Shown here one piece after another: positions 1-10,000 of a DNA stretch of 64,000 bases. This DNA comes from Pseudomonadota bacterium (GTDB taxonomy: Bacteria; Pseudomonadota; Gammaproteobacteria; Burkholderiales; Burkholderiaceae_B). Positions within the stretch are counted from its first letter, which is position 1. Each line of letters starts with the position of its first letter. A model generated the notes under the pieces. The model was given only the letters and a program-made list of their open reading frames with translations, searched no databases and was not told the DNA's origin. Position numbers and translations under genes: made by a program. Location of the stretch: NCBI GenBank assembly GCA_023440825.1, contig JAEXRL010000030.1, forward strand, positions 186,001-250,000, given 5' to 3'.

Positions 1-723
1 ATTGCAGCAATCCTGACGCTGGTGTGGTTAAATTCCGTGTATTTGCGCGGACCCTCACACCTTGAAACCAGCAGCAATACAGAAAAAAATCTAGCCTCCG
101 GGTCTGTGTTGGATACCTTGCGGGTGTTGCTGAATCAATCCACGCTGTGGGGAGCCTTTCTCTTTTTTGCGTTTTCCACCGCAGCGGTGGCCGTGGTGCA
201 AAACTACACCATTCCCATGCTCAGCCATACCTATGGCATAGAGGAGCTTAGGGCGGGCACAGCCTTGTCCTCGTACATGCTTACCGCGGCAGCAGGAATG
301 ATTCTGGGTGGATTTGTGGCGGCTCATAATGCCAGGGCTGAGCTTGTTGTTTTTGCCTCCCTGATATTGGCCGGCCTTATTCTGGCTATATTGGGTACAG
401 GCTGGTTGTCGCCCGCGTTGGCCTTAGTAATGGTAGCTGCTGCCGGCTTATGTTCGGGAGTTTCCGCTCCTTCGCGCGATATGCTCATTCGTCGTGCTAC
501 CCCAAAGGGCGCTACTGGTACTGTGTATGGCCTCGTGTACTCTGGCATGGATGTAGGTTCATCTATGTCACCCTTACTATTTGGCCTGTTTATTGACGCC
601 GGATTGCGTCAGGTTCCTTGGTATGGTGCAGGCTTGGCATACTGGGTAGCAGCCGGTTTGGCTTTGTATGTGGCGATAGTATTAAGCCGGCGCACAGCCG
701 CCCAGGCTGCTGCCGCTGAATAA
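1..723 (+). CDS. MFS transporter, C-terminal part (5' end outside window)
   Basis: The reading frame is open from base 1, so this is the 3' part of a longer gene; the GTG at base 22 is only an internal codon. The visible 240 residues contain about six hydrophobic helices separated by short loops. A charged loop about two thirds of the way along (SRDMLIRRATPKGATG) resembles the cytoplasmic loop between helices 10 and 11 of major facilitator superfamily carriers. The segment therefore matches the C-terminal six-helix bundle of an inner-membrane secondary transporter. The end is Ala-rich and polar, as is common for cytoplasmic tails. Substrate cannot be inferred. The gene ends about 250 bases before fur and no clear terminator follows it. 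The MFS class is likely; nothing more specific is supported. Confidence 0.75.
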   Translation: MAAILTLVWLNSVYLRGPSHLETSSNTEKNLASGSVLDTLRVLLNQSTLWGAFLFFAFSTAAVAVVQNYTIPMLSHTYGIEELRAGTALSSYMLTAAAGMILGGFVAAHNARAELVVFASLILAGLILAILGTGWLSPALALVMVAAAGLCSGVSAPSRDMLIRRATPKGATGTVYGLVYSGMDVGSSMSPLLFGLFIDAGLRQVPWYGAGLAYWVAAGLALYVAIVLSRRTAAQAAAAE

Positions 724-971
724 TGATATAGCAGTACTACGGCATAGATCAGGGCTAGTCTTGGAGTAACGCCGCGGACGCGTTAACATAGGGCAGCTTA
801 GTGGTCTGTGCTTAGGTGGGTTCCTCATGGGCAGTCCATGACACAGCCGGCAGTATGATGTGTCTGTAGGTCAGGTATATCTGTTGTAAAAGCGATTATC
901 CTTATGCCAAATAGCGATCCTGCCGGGTGTGCGGGATGCTCTGGCGCGTCATCTATTTCAAGGAGAAAGAC

Positions 972-1397
972 ATGAGCGGCTTGGATAAGCTCAAGCGGGC
1001 TGGTTTGAAGGCAACGCTGCCTCGCTTGCGGGTGTTAACTCTGTTTCAAGAAAGCGAGCGCAGGCACATGGGTGCCGAAGAAGTGTATCGTGAGCTCATC
1101 GCCAAAGACATTGATATAGGCTTGGCGACTGTCTATCGCGTCTTGACTCAGCTCGAAGAGGCTGGTTTGTTGAAACAGGCTCACTTACAGTCGGGCAGGG
1201 CATTTTACGAGCTCGACGATGGGCATCACCATGATCACCTAGTGTGTCTGGATTGCGGTCATATACGTGAATTCTTTAACGATGATGTGGAACAGCGTAA
1301 AGAGCAGATTGCCGAGTCTTTAGGCTTTGAGCTGTCTGACCACACTATGGTGTTATACGGCTCCTGTAGCCAGGTAGACTGCGAAGCGCGTAGTTAA
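972..1397 (+). CDS. fur: Ferric uptake regulator Fur
   Basis: A 141-residue Fur family repressor, which binds Fe(II) and represses iron-uptake genes. The N-terminal winged helix contains the family pattern GLKATLPRLRVL, and GLATVYRVLTQLEEAGL is the recognition region. The metal-binding HHHDHLVCLDCG segment (C92, C95) and the C-terminal pair C132/C137 are present, as in structural-zinc Fur proteins. The ATG at 972 was chosen because AGGAGA lies a few bases upstream and the protein then begins like other betaproteobacterial Fur proteins. A longer in-frame GTG start at 927 has no such support. The gene stands alone between the MFS gene and a strong terminator. It could regulate the surface-signalling genes that follow, but I see no Fur box there. 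Confidence 0.95.
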   Translation: MSGLDKLKRAGLKATLPRLRVLTLFQESERRHMGAEEVYRELIAKDIDIGLATVYRVLTQLEEAGLLKQAHLQSGRAFYELDDGHHHDHLVCLDCGHIREFFNDDVEQRKEQIAESLGFELSDHTMVLYGSCSQVDCEARS

Positions 1398-1477
1398 TAC
1401 TATCGCAGTGCTTAGGTGGCAAACAGGCTACGCTGTTTCGTCGCACTAAGACCTACCGGAATGCTCATGGCGCATAG

Positions 1478-1531
1478 CCTGAATCTATAGCTTTTATCTG
1501 CACAGAATAAGCTATAGGTTCAGGTTTTTTT
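1478..1531 (+). terminator. Intrinsic terminator of fur
   Basis: Arms 1478-1493 and 1509-1524 form a 16-bp stem with one T-G wobble and a 15-base loop, followed directly by seven T (1525-1531). It insulates fur from the downstream STN gene. Confidence 0.9.
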
Positions 1532-1639
1532 ATGCGTGTCACTTTTGCGTCATATAGCTTTGCTAGTATTTTGGCATCACGAAATGAGATGCTTAGAAGC
1601 GTGGTTTTGGCATGGCTATTAAAGGCGTGAAGTGTTTCT

Positions 1640-2350
1640 ATGAGGTTGATACATAATCAAAAAAATCAGCTTGGTGTGGGTGTTTTCGCTTACCTGCTGT
1701 GGCCTCTAGCCGTGTTGTTTATACATAGTCTGGTGTACGCAGCACCTTTACATAGGGTGTATAACTTCGACCTGCCCCCAGACTCGCTCAGTCACACCCT
1801 AGAGCGTTACTCACAGCAAACCGGGGTGTCGGTCGCGGTCGACGTAGCACATATGCATGCAAGCACCTCACTGCTTAAAGCTCGCCTAAACGCACTGGAA
1901 GCATTGCAACATGTATTGCGGGGAACAGGTTTGGTGGTGCGTCAACTTAGCGCTGATTCTTTAGTGGTTGTGCGTGGGTGGACGACAATGAACTCTTCTG
2001 AGTTACAGCGTTACGAACTGGCTGGTCTGAACCCTCGTAATGTACTTCACAAGCGCTATGCAGCGCAGTTACAAACCAATCTTATCGCTGGTCTCTGTAA
2101 CACAGCTATTACCAGACCTGGTTCTTATCGCCTGGCTTTGCAGTTACGTATCGATTCCCATGGGAAGGTTATCCAGCATAAACGACTGGATACCAGTGGG
2201 AACCCGGAACGCGATCGTTATATCGATGAGATCGTTGCCAGCACCTATGTTGGGGCAGCTCCTCCGAGTGATCTAGCGCAGCCAGTGCTCATCCTGATTT
2301 TACCAGTAGCATCGAACGCGTACACCCTGTGTAATAAGGTAAACCGCTAA
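1640..2350 (+). CDS. Periplasmic STN domain protein with TonB-like C-terminus
   Basis: A 236-residue protein with a signal peptide (hydrophobic segment about 12-33, likely cleaved after VYA). An STN (secretin and TonB N-terminus short) domain spans about residues 38-105 (YNFDLPPDSLSHTLERYSQQ, then LNALEALQHVLRGTGLVVRQ). STN domains usually sit at the N-terminus of TonB-dependent receptors and transmit ligand state to a FecR-type anti-sigma factor. Here no beta barrel follows. Residues about 125-225 instead resemble a TonB C-terminal domain (YRLALQLRIDSHGKVIQHKR, then a SGNPERDRYIDEIV helix and an APPSDLAQPVLILI strand). It lies three bases before the ECF sigma gene and so belongs to that operon. 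Inferred role: periplasmic signal input to the FecR homologue. The STN call is firm, the TonB_C call is moderate, and the role is inference. Confidence 0.75.
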   Translation: MRLIHNQKNQLGVGVFAYLLWPLAVLFIHSLVYAAPLHRVYNFDLPPDSLSHTLERYSQQTGVSVAVDVAHMHASTSLLKARLNALEALQHVLRGTGLVVRQLSADSLVVVRGWTTMNSSELQRYELAGLNPRNVLHKRYAAQLQTNLIAGLCNTAITRPGSYRLALQLRIDSHGKVIQHKRLDTSGNPERDRYIDEIVASTYVGAAPPSDLAQPVLILILPVASNAYTLCNKVNR

Positions 2351-2352
2351 TC

Positions 2353-2886
2353 ATGCAAACGGCCAGTCAGCGCTTACGACTCAGGCTTAAACTGCGTTAT
2401 CGCCACTTGCGTTTACGCCTAGTTGGACTATTAGGGTCTAGCGATAGCGCAACGGCCGCTTTGCATGAAACTTGGTTGCAGCTTGATCGTGTTCCCGACA
2501 CCACTACTCCTACAGATGCTGATGCGTATTTGCTGCGTATGGCCTCCCATATAGCGTTTAAGCATTTTCGTCAGGATACTCCCTATTTATCTGCTCAGGC
2601 ACTTGATGAGCTTTACGAACTTCCTGATCAATATTCCGATATTGAGCAGCAACACGAGACGCGTCAACGTCATCAGCAATTGTTGCTAGCCATAGGGCAA
2701 TTACCCCCTCGAAGGCGGGCCATTTTGTTAGCTGCACGGGTGTACGGTGAAAGCAATCAGCAGATTGCAATTGATTTTGGGGTCTCGGTGAGTACCGTAG
2801 AGCGTGAAATCCGCTTAGCGGTAAGGGGATGCCAGCAGCAGATGGAAGAGGTTCTGACTGATGCATCCCCACAGCTAGGACGCTAA
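2353..2886 (+). CDS. ECF sigma factor, FecI type
   Basis: A 177-residue sigma-70 family protein of the extracytoplasmic-function class. Region 2 is recognisable at about residues 55-80 (DADAYLLRMASHIAFKHFRQ). Region 4 lies at about 115-160 (LPPRRRAILLAARVYGESNQ, then an IAIDFGVSVSTVEREI helix-turn-helix), which is typical of FecI-like factors. It starts two bases after the STN gene stop and is followed 16 bases later by fecR, the usual FecI-FecR order. The likely targets are its own operon and the giant exoprotein gene downstream. I could not find a convincing pair of -35/-10 boxes shared by the two upstream regions. Confidence 0.85.
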   Translation: MQTASQRLRLRLKLRYRHLRLRLVGLLGSSDSATAALHETWLQLDRVPDTTTPTDADAYLLRMASHIAFKHFRQDTPYLSAQALDELYELPDQYSDIEQQHETRQRHQQLLLAIGQLPPRRRAILLAARVYGESNQQIAIDFGVSVSTVEREIRLAVRGCQQQMEEVLTDASPQLGR

Positions 2887-2902
2887 GTGCTAGAGTTGCC
2901 TT

Positions 2903-3874
2903 ATGAATCACCCTAGACCACCTCCAGATGCGGTTTACGAGCAAGCTCGTCAATGGCTAGCGTCTCTTAATTCCGGACGTGTGACGCCAGCACAAGCCAA
3001 AGCATTAAGTCAGTGGCGTGCTCAAAGCCCCGCGCATGAACAAGCCTGGTGCGATACCCTTGCTACGTGGAAAACCTTACAACCTGCCTTAAAAACCATG
3101 CTCAATAGCGAGGATGGGGTACAGACTATTGCGTGGGCAGCAAGCGAATCTAGAAAACTACAACGTCACAGGCGTCAGCTTATAAGCGGTACTGGTGTAA
3201 CGATTTTGGGCGGTTTGGCCTTAGCTTTATTCCCGCCGCTAGGGCTTTGGCCTTCACTAATCGAGTACCAGGCTGATTTTCGCACAGCTAAAGGCGAACA
3301 GCGCACTATACAACCTGTTCAAGGCTTAACGGTACAAATGAATACAGCGACGCGTCTTAGCTGGAAAGATCAGACCACGCTAAGTGTGGAGCTGTTGGCT
3401 GGTGAGGCCGAGGTTCATACTGTTGTGGCGATGCAAATACAGGCAGGTCAAGCGTCTATACAGCTTAATCAGGCAAAGATAAATATACGATGGTTAAACG
3501 ATCAAGCCGTTTGCGTCAGTTGCTTACAAGGGTACAGTCATGTGCAGTTAGGGCAAGGGTACGAACTTCAGGCTGGACAGCAACTTATCTATGACCAGTA
3601 TGGTTTACGCAGTCAGCAAGCTGTCGATATACAACAAGTAAGCGCTTGGCGGCAGGGCATGCTGTCATTTAACGATGTACCGTTAAGTACCGTAGTAGCA
3701 GAAATAAACCGCTATCGACCCGGAAGGTTGGTCTTACGTAATCAGCAATTGGCGAACATCCCTGTGCGTATGTTGGTATCGGCGCATAAGCCAGATCTGG
3801 CTGTACATATGCTGACAGAGCTCTACCAGCTTGAGCTGATAAATTTACCCGGGGGTATAGTTTTACTCAGCTAG
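2903..3874 (+). CDS. FecR-type anti-sigma factor / sigma regulator
   Basis: A 323-residue inner-membrane regulator. Residues 1-65 form the cytoplasmic DUF4880-like sigma-binding domain (YEQARQWLASLNSGRVTPAQ, HEQAWCDTLATW). One transmembrane helix lies at about 97-120. It is followed by the periplasmic FecR domain (YQADFRTAKGEQRTIQPVQG, VQMNTATRLSW) and a C-terminal STN-like/DUF4974 region (GMLSFNDVPLSTVVAEINRY). In Fec-type systems the periplasmic part contacts the STN domain of an outer-membrane receptor. Here the only STN partner nearby is the barrel-less protein at 1640-2350. The gene follows the ECF sigma gene and ends 210 bases before the giant exoprotein gene. Confidence 0.87.
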   Translation: MNHPRPPPDAVYEQARQWLASLNSGRVTPAQAKALSQWRAQSPAHEQAWCDTLATWKTLQPALKTMLNSEDGVQTIAWAASESRKLQRHRRQLISGTGVTILGGLALALFPPLGLWPSLIEYQADFRTAKGEQRTIQPVQGLTVQMNTATRLSWKDQTTLSVELLAGEAEVHTVVAMQIQAGQASIQLNQAKINIRWLNDQAVCVSCLQGYSHVQLGQGYELQAGQQLIYDQYGLRSQQAVDIQQVSAWRQGMLSFNDVPLSTVVAEINRYRPGRLVLRNQQLANIPVRMLVSAHKPDLAVHMLTELYQLELINLPGGIVLLS

Positions 3875-4033
3875 TGGTTACATTTTGTTTCTATTTGGTA
3901 GTGAAAAAAGTAAAGGCTAACCGCAAAAAAAAGACTTCTATAAACAGGGGTGTCTATTTGTGAGCCAAAGCGTGTGCGCGACAGTCTCGTCATCCAATTA
4001 GACATCTGCTTTCTGATTCCTTTTAGCGCTTGT

Positions 4034-4061
4034 TCGATGCGATCCTTTATGAGGGCATCGA
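4034..4061. promoter_or_regulatory. Inverted repeat in the leader of the giant exoprotein gene
   Basis: TCGATGC and GCATCGA form a perfect 7-bp inverted repeat separated by 14 bases, ending 23 bases before the ATG at 4085. It could be an mRNA hairpin just upstream of the ribosome binding site (AGGGTGG) or an operator. The remaining sequence of the 210-base fecR-exoprotein gap is AT-rich at its start, and I see no firm promoter. Confidence 0.35.
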
Positions 4062-4084
4062 CGGCATGATTTCAGGGTGGCTTC

Positions 4085-7000
4085 ATGTTGCAGAGTCTTG
4101 TCTCCACGTCCGCGTGTTTATTGTCTAAGTTTGAGAAACGTTCTAAGCCCAGAGCAGGGGCACCGAACTGGACGATTACACCACTTGCGTTGGCCTTAGG
4201 TATGGTGCTTGCTTCAGCTTGGCATAACGGCGCTCGTGCCCAGCTACGTGGCGATTTTTTCACCCAGCAAAACGCGGCCCTGCAACAGCAGCAACGCGCC
4301 GCGCATCAGGCAGCCCGTGCCGTCCAACAATCTTTAAGCACACAGCAGCAGCAAGCCGCCGCCCGGGCACATTTGTCGCACTCCTTAGATAACCTGAATC
4401 GTACCGCCAATGCTATTGCCGCCCAGCAAGCTGCCCAAAACGCCGCTCGTCTAGCCGCTCGGCAGCAAGCCAGCAGCGTGGCCGATGGCTTGGCACAAGG
4501 GGGACTAGAAGTAGCCACCGGGGATAAAGCCACTTGGTTAGGTGCCCAAGCCCCCGTAACAAGCAGCAAAGACGGTCAACATCATGTGGGCATTAAACAA
4601 ACCGAATCTAAGGCCATACTTCACTGGAACCGCTTTGATGTGGGACGCAACACCACCGTAGAATTTCAGCAAAAAAGCACCGATGCCGTCCTGAACCGTG
4701 TGGTGGGTGTGGATGCTAAGCCTAGCCAAATACAAGGAAAAATTAAAGGCGATGGCACGGTCATGGTGGTCAATCAGAACGGCATTATATTTAGTGGTAG
4801 CAGCCAGGTAAATGTGCGTAATTTGGTGGCTGCTGCAGCAAGTTTGAGCGATCAGCAATTTTTCGAGCATGGCATATTGGGTGCAGAACAAGGTAAAAAC
4901 GCCGTATTTAACGATGCTAAGGGTGATGTGCGTGTTGAGGCGGGTGCGCTCTTAGCTCCCTTGGCGCCACACAGCAGCACTCGCGAGGGAGGCTATGTGC
5001 TGTTATTGGGGCAGCATGTACATCATGCAGGAGAAATACAGCTTAATCAGGGACAAGCGGTATTGGCGGCAGGTGATACCTTCTATATTCGGCAGGGTCG
5101 TGGTTCCGAAGCCAATCGGCGCTCCTCAATTGAAGGCCTAGAGGTGGCAGCACATGCTGCCGCGGATCAGTCCCATACATTGACGCATACCGGTGTGATT
5201 CAAGGTAATAGCAGCGCTATTACTTTACATGCTAGACAGGTTCAGGTGGGAGGAGACAAGCTGCAAGCGCCAGCCCTTACCCTGAGTACGAGTACGACAC
5301 AAAAGCGCGGCACTATTCATGTTTTGGGGACTCAAGATACCGACAGCCAGGTCGAACTGCTTAACAATAGCGTAACGGCTATAGTGATAGATCAGCAAGA
5401 GCTCACTGCCTTGGACAGCCAGCGTGACAGTTTACGTCAACATGAGGCGCAATATACCGATAACACCAATGAGGACCGTTTACGAGACCCCGGAGCAGTC
5501 TTTGGAGCCTATGGTAGCAGTGGTCGTTTAAACGTCGAGTCTAGGGTGAATCCCAGTCCTGATCGTCTGGATCAATCACGTATAGAGATCATTTCGGGTG
5601 GAAATATTCACGCTAGAGGCGGAGCACTAGTACTGGCCACAGGAGGGCAACTGGTTTTCCGTACTGCACCTAGCACGACAAATGCTCAGGTAGGGGGAGT
5701 AGCACATATTCATAGCGGTGCTGCGCTTGATGTATCAGGCGCAATCGGTGTGGCCTTATCAATGAGTGACAATAACCTGCTCATTAATGTGCAAGGTAAT
5801 GAGTTACGCGACGCACCTGTTAACCGTGATAGCAATGCGCGAGAGTCAAAAAGCTGGCTATCTAATAGCGATCTCTGGCTAGATGAGCGTTTATTGGTAC
5901 CGGTCTTGGGACTTGATGGTGAGTACCGCTTGTACAGTCACGGTGGCTTACTGGAAGTGTCTGGTTGGGTGGGTTTGCGCCGCCGTGGCATGGGTGAATG
6001 GGCTTCTTCCGGGGGGAATATTTCCGCGTACGGTGCACGCTTTACGAGCGATACCGGTGCCTTGTTGAATTTATCAGGGGGCACTTTAGATGTGGCCAGT
6101 GGTTCTATTCGACAGTCTTGGCTGTTAGATGGGCGTGGTCGCCTACATTTGGCTGATAGGGCATTGGCAACGATACCTTATACCCGTGTGTTTACCGGCT
6201 ATGTGAGTGAACATCATCGCTGGGGTGCCTCATCGCAGCGAGAGTTTCATTCTCCTTTATTAGCCCCCTATTATCGCTATGAGCAAGGCTACACGGTTGG
6301 CCGTGATGCGGGCGAGTTAATTGTCGCCACCCAGCACTTTGAGCTACAGGGACAACTTATTGCGGATACCTACCAGTCACCGTTGCAGCAGTTAGGGCGA
6401 GTTAACACACAAGGAAATAGTCACCATCAACTGGCGCAGCGTGCTGGTTTGATTATTGGTCATGTAGTGCCTATGCTGCAAGACGGTGCCTTAGTGTCTT
6501 ATGTGCGCGCCGTCAGTGATCAAGTACATATACATGGTGGCGATACAGCACAGCCTGTAAATTTTGACATAGACGACTGGGTGTTTGATGCCAATAGCAG
6601 TAATAAGCTGTCAGCGGATCTGCTGAACGATTGGAATTTAGGCAAGTTATTGGTTGCGGCTAACGAAGCCATTGTGCTGGATGGTGACTTACGGTTAGCG
6701 CCCAGTGCCATGGGAGGGGAATCAACTACGCTGGGCTTACATGCGCCACAAATAGTGGTTAATGCGGCGATTTATACACCTGCTGGCGGCATTGTAATGA
6801 ATAACCGTTTAACAGGTCGTGATCAACAAGGAAAGGTTGTGAGCGACGAACGTCGCTTACCGCTGGCGAGCCACAACATTAAGCCTCACTTTATCCATGT
6901 GGGTGCGCAGGGTGATCTGAACACATCAGGAGTAATAAACCTCAGTGGTGATTCAGTCGCTAAACCATACCTGGAGGGTGGCGATATCCATATTTTATCC

Positions 7001-10000
7001 TCTGGTTATTTACGCATACAGAAAGGCGCTAAATTAGTAGTTAATTCGGGTGCGATGTTGGATGAGAAAGGCCAATTGCAGGGTGGTTATGGGGGGGATG
7101 TGCATCTGGCTAGTGGTTACCGCAACTCGGAAGCAACCTTCCCTAGTTACCTAGAAGGACACATTGAAGGCTATGGGGTAAAAGGCGGCGGAAGCTTACG
7201 CGTTGATGCGAGTACGGCAGTAAGTATAGGTGGGCGATTACTACAGGAAAACGGAGTATTAAAAGCAGGGGAGGTCGCGCCCACCATGCTAACCATAGAG
7301 GAAACGATAGAGCAAGGTGAGGGTGAAATTCTACTTGCAGATATTACATATAAGTCGAATGTGTTAATGCCAGGGCAATACTATGATTATGCCCTGATGG
7401 GGGGATTCAATACTGCATGGGTGAATGGGTGGCCGAGCGACATGTACGTTACAGAGGATTTTTATTTTTTTGAACCTCTGAAGACTGTCCAGGGCGTACC
7501 AATAACAATTGCTGCTCGGGTACCTGGGGATGATAGCCTACACAGAGTAACTCGTGGCTGGCTCAGGAAAGGCACACAGATATTGGGCCTTTCAGCTAGA
7601 CCTGCTAACCAAGTGCTCCCCCCAGAGGTATTTAGTGTACCGATTCCTGTTACTAACAATTATGACAAGGTGTTGTCTGCAGGAATATTGTTAACCGCCG
7701 AAGTGCTTAATAATACCTTGCAGGGCAAACCCGTTGTGATTACGCCAGGTAATGTGATTGCTGCTGGGCAAGTGTTAGGGGTGGATGTAAAGGTTACCCC
7801 TTTGTTTGAGTTTTCTACAGCCAGGTTCAATAGTGGCTTTGCCCACTACGATATACGAGGGGCACAAGGCTTACGTGTTGCCGCTTCACATAAGGACGGG
7901 GAAACGCTGCAGCCAACACAGCCGCTGTGGCAGCTTGAGCACAGCTCAGGCACTATCAGTTTACAGGCAAAGCAAAGGGCGCAGCTTTTGCAAGCTCCAA
8001 AGAACGCATACGATGCAGCCACCTTCCGTCCCGGCGTACAGCTAAGTTTTAGTGCTGGTTTAAATGGTGGTGATACTCAAAACCGTGCTGGCTTAGGTAT
8101 TACTATTGATGAAAATGTAACGCTGCAATTAGACCCGCTGCAAACGCTTAGTTTACATTCCGCTGGTTTTACGCGTATAGACGGAAAAATAGTGATACCA
8201 GGTGGCGTGGTCGAATTTAGTGATTCGGTAAACAATACGCTACTGCAACGTCCCGCACAGATAAGTCCTGCTGCTGGCTTAGGGGTGCAGTTAGGCAAAC
8301 AAGCACATATAGATGTGGCAGGTCGAGCATTTAAGGTGCATAATGCAGCGCAAAATAAAGCCTATGGTTTGGTGCTAGATGGCGGTCAGGTGCTGTTTGG
8401 CCAAGCGATTGAGCGCGAAACAGGGCGAGGTTATCACGAATATACACCCAGTTCTTTGCACGGTTTTGTAGCAATAGCTGAAGGTGCCCTCGTAGATGCA
8501 TCTGGTGCTGCCTTATACGATAGCCAAGGTGCTTTAGTGCAGTCCTCACGTGGGGGCCGTATTGTTTTAAATAGTACCTATGGTTGGCAAGTTGATGGTG
8601 AACTATTAGCACACGGGGGCAAAGCAACGCAAGGTGGCAGTTTAGAACTAGCTTTAGAAAGCCCCAGCTACCGACGAGACAACGCGTATTTAAATCAGTG
8701 GTTACATCAGCGCGAGTTAAATCTCGTACAGAAGATATCGGATATTACTCTAAGTAATTATACAGTAGGCCGTGCTTCATATTCGGTACAGCAACTAGCG
8801 GAGGGTGGTTTTTCCAGTGTGGCGCTGTTGGTGAACGGCGCCCTTAGCCTACAGGATGGTTTACACCTTGACTTAGGGGATCAGCTGTCTGATCTTTCCC
8901 TTTACACCCGCGCTATGCATTGGACTGACGATGTAGGTTCCCAAGCTACAGCCAGCATTAAAGCACCCTACTTATTGTTGGCGGGTACCACCTACCGAAG
9001 CTCAAACCCCGATGGCACCTCGCAAGCCCCTGTTGGTGGTATTTCCGTACCTGGGCGCAGTGAATGGGCACAGGGTTCAATTAGTTTCTATGGGCAGCAT
9101 ATAGACCTGCGTGACCACATTTATATGGGTAGGCACGAAGTGGGGTCAAACCTAACAAAGTTTGGCTTTAAGCAAATCAACTTGTTATCTGATACAGATG
9201 TGCGTATCAGTTCGAGTGGTCTTATTGGTGGCGGCAGCGTTAATGCGGGGTTAACGGTACCGTACGAACTTAATATTTACGCACAACGTACCTACGTTAG
9301 CAGTGGCACTATTGCCATCTTACACACGCCTGAAATTTCATGGATTAGAGAAAAAGAGGGCTATATTGATGGTACAAGTAGCCCATCCGAAGTAGGCAGT
9401 AGCATTAATTTTTACGCAAGCCCTAAGGGTAAGGTGTCATCAGCCACACCCAATACTTACGGAGGTCGTTTAGCCATAGGTGCTGAGCAAGTGCGCGTAG
9501 CCAGTGCTATCTATGCCCCAGAAGGGCAGTTGTTGATTGGGCTGAATAAAGAATATGGTGCAGGCGATACAGAACGGGTGCACTTGGAGGCAGGCGCAAT
9601 AGTGTCTGTCAGTACTGCAGGTTTAGTCATCCCGAACGGCGGCACTACCGATGGCCTGACGTGGGAATGGGCTTCGGGTGAAACGTTTACCGCTCATAAA
9701 GACGATACACGTCGCCGAATAACTAAAAATCTACGCTTAGCGGGATCCTATATTAAGGTGGATGATGGTGTAACGCTAGATGTAAGTGGTGGGGGCGAAT
9801 TACTAGGCTATGGTTTTATTGCTGGGCGTGGCGGCAGCAGAGATATTCGTTATCATGCTTTAGACCCCTTCCAGCGTGTACTACAGCGCCAGAACTACAA
9901 GGATTATTCTGGTATTTATGCTGTGCTGCCTGCGAATGATTTACTGGCACCAGCAACTCATAGCGCAATGGGGGCCGATTTCACGTCGCTGCAGTTCGAC

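Noticed and set aside
825..841. Hairpin TCATGG-N5-CCATGA after the MFS gene
   Set aside because: Only six pairs with no T-run, about 100 bases past the stop, so it is not called a terminator.
1532..4084. Shared ECF promoter before the STN gene and before the exoprotein gene
   Set aside because: Both regions contain CGTCAT, but no common -35 element lies at a matching distance, so I could not support a promoter pair.
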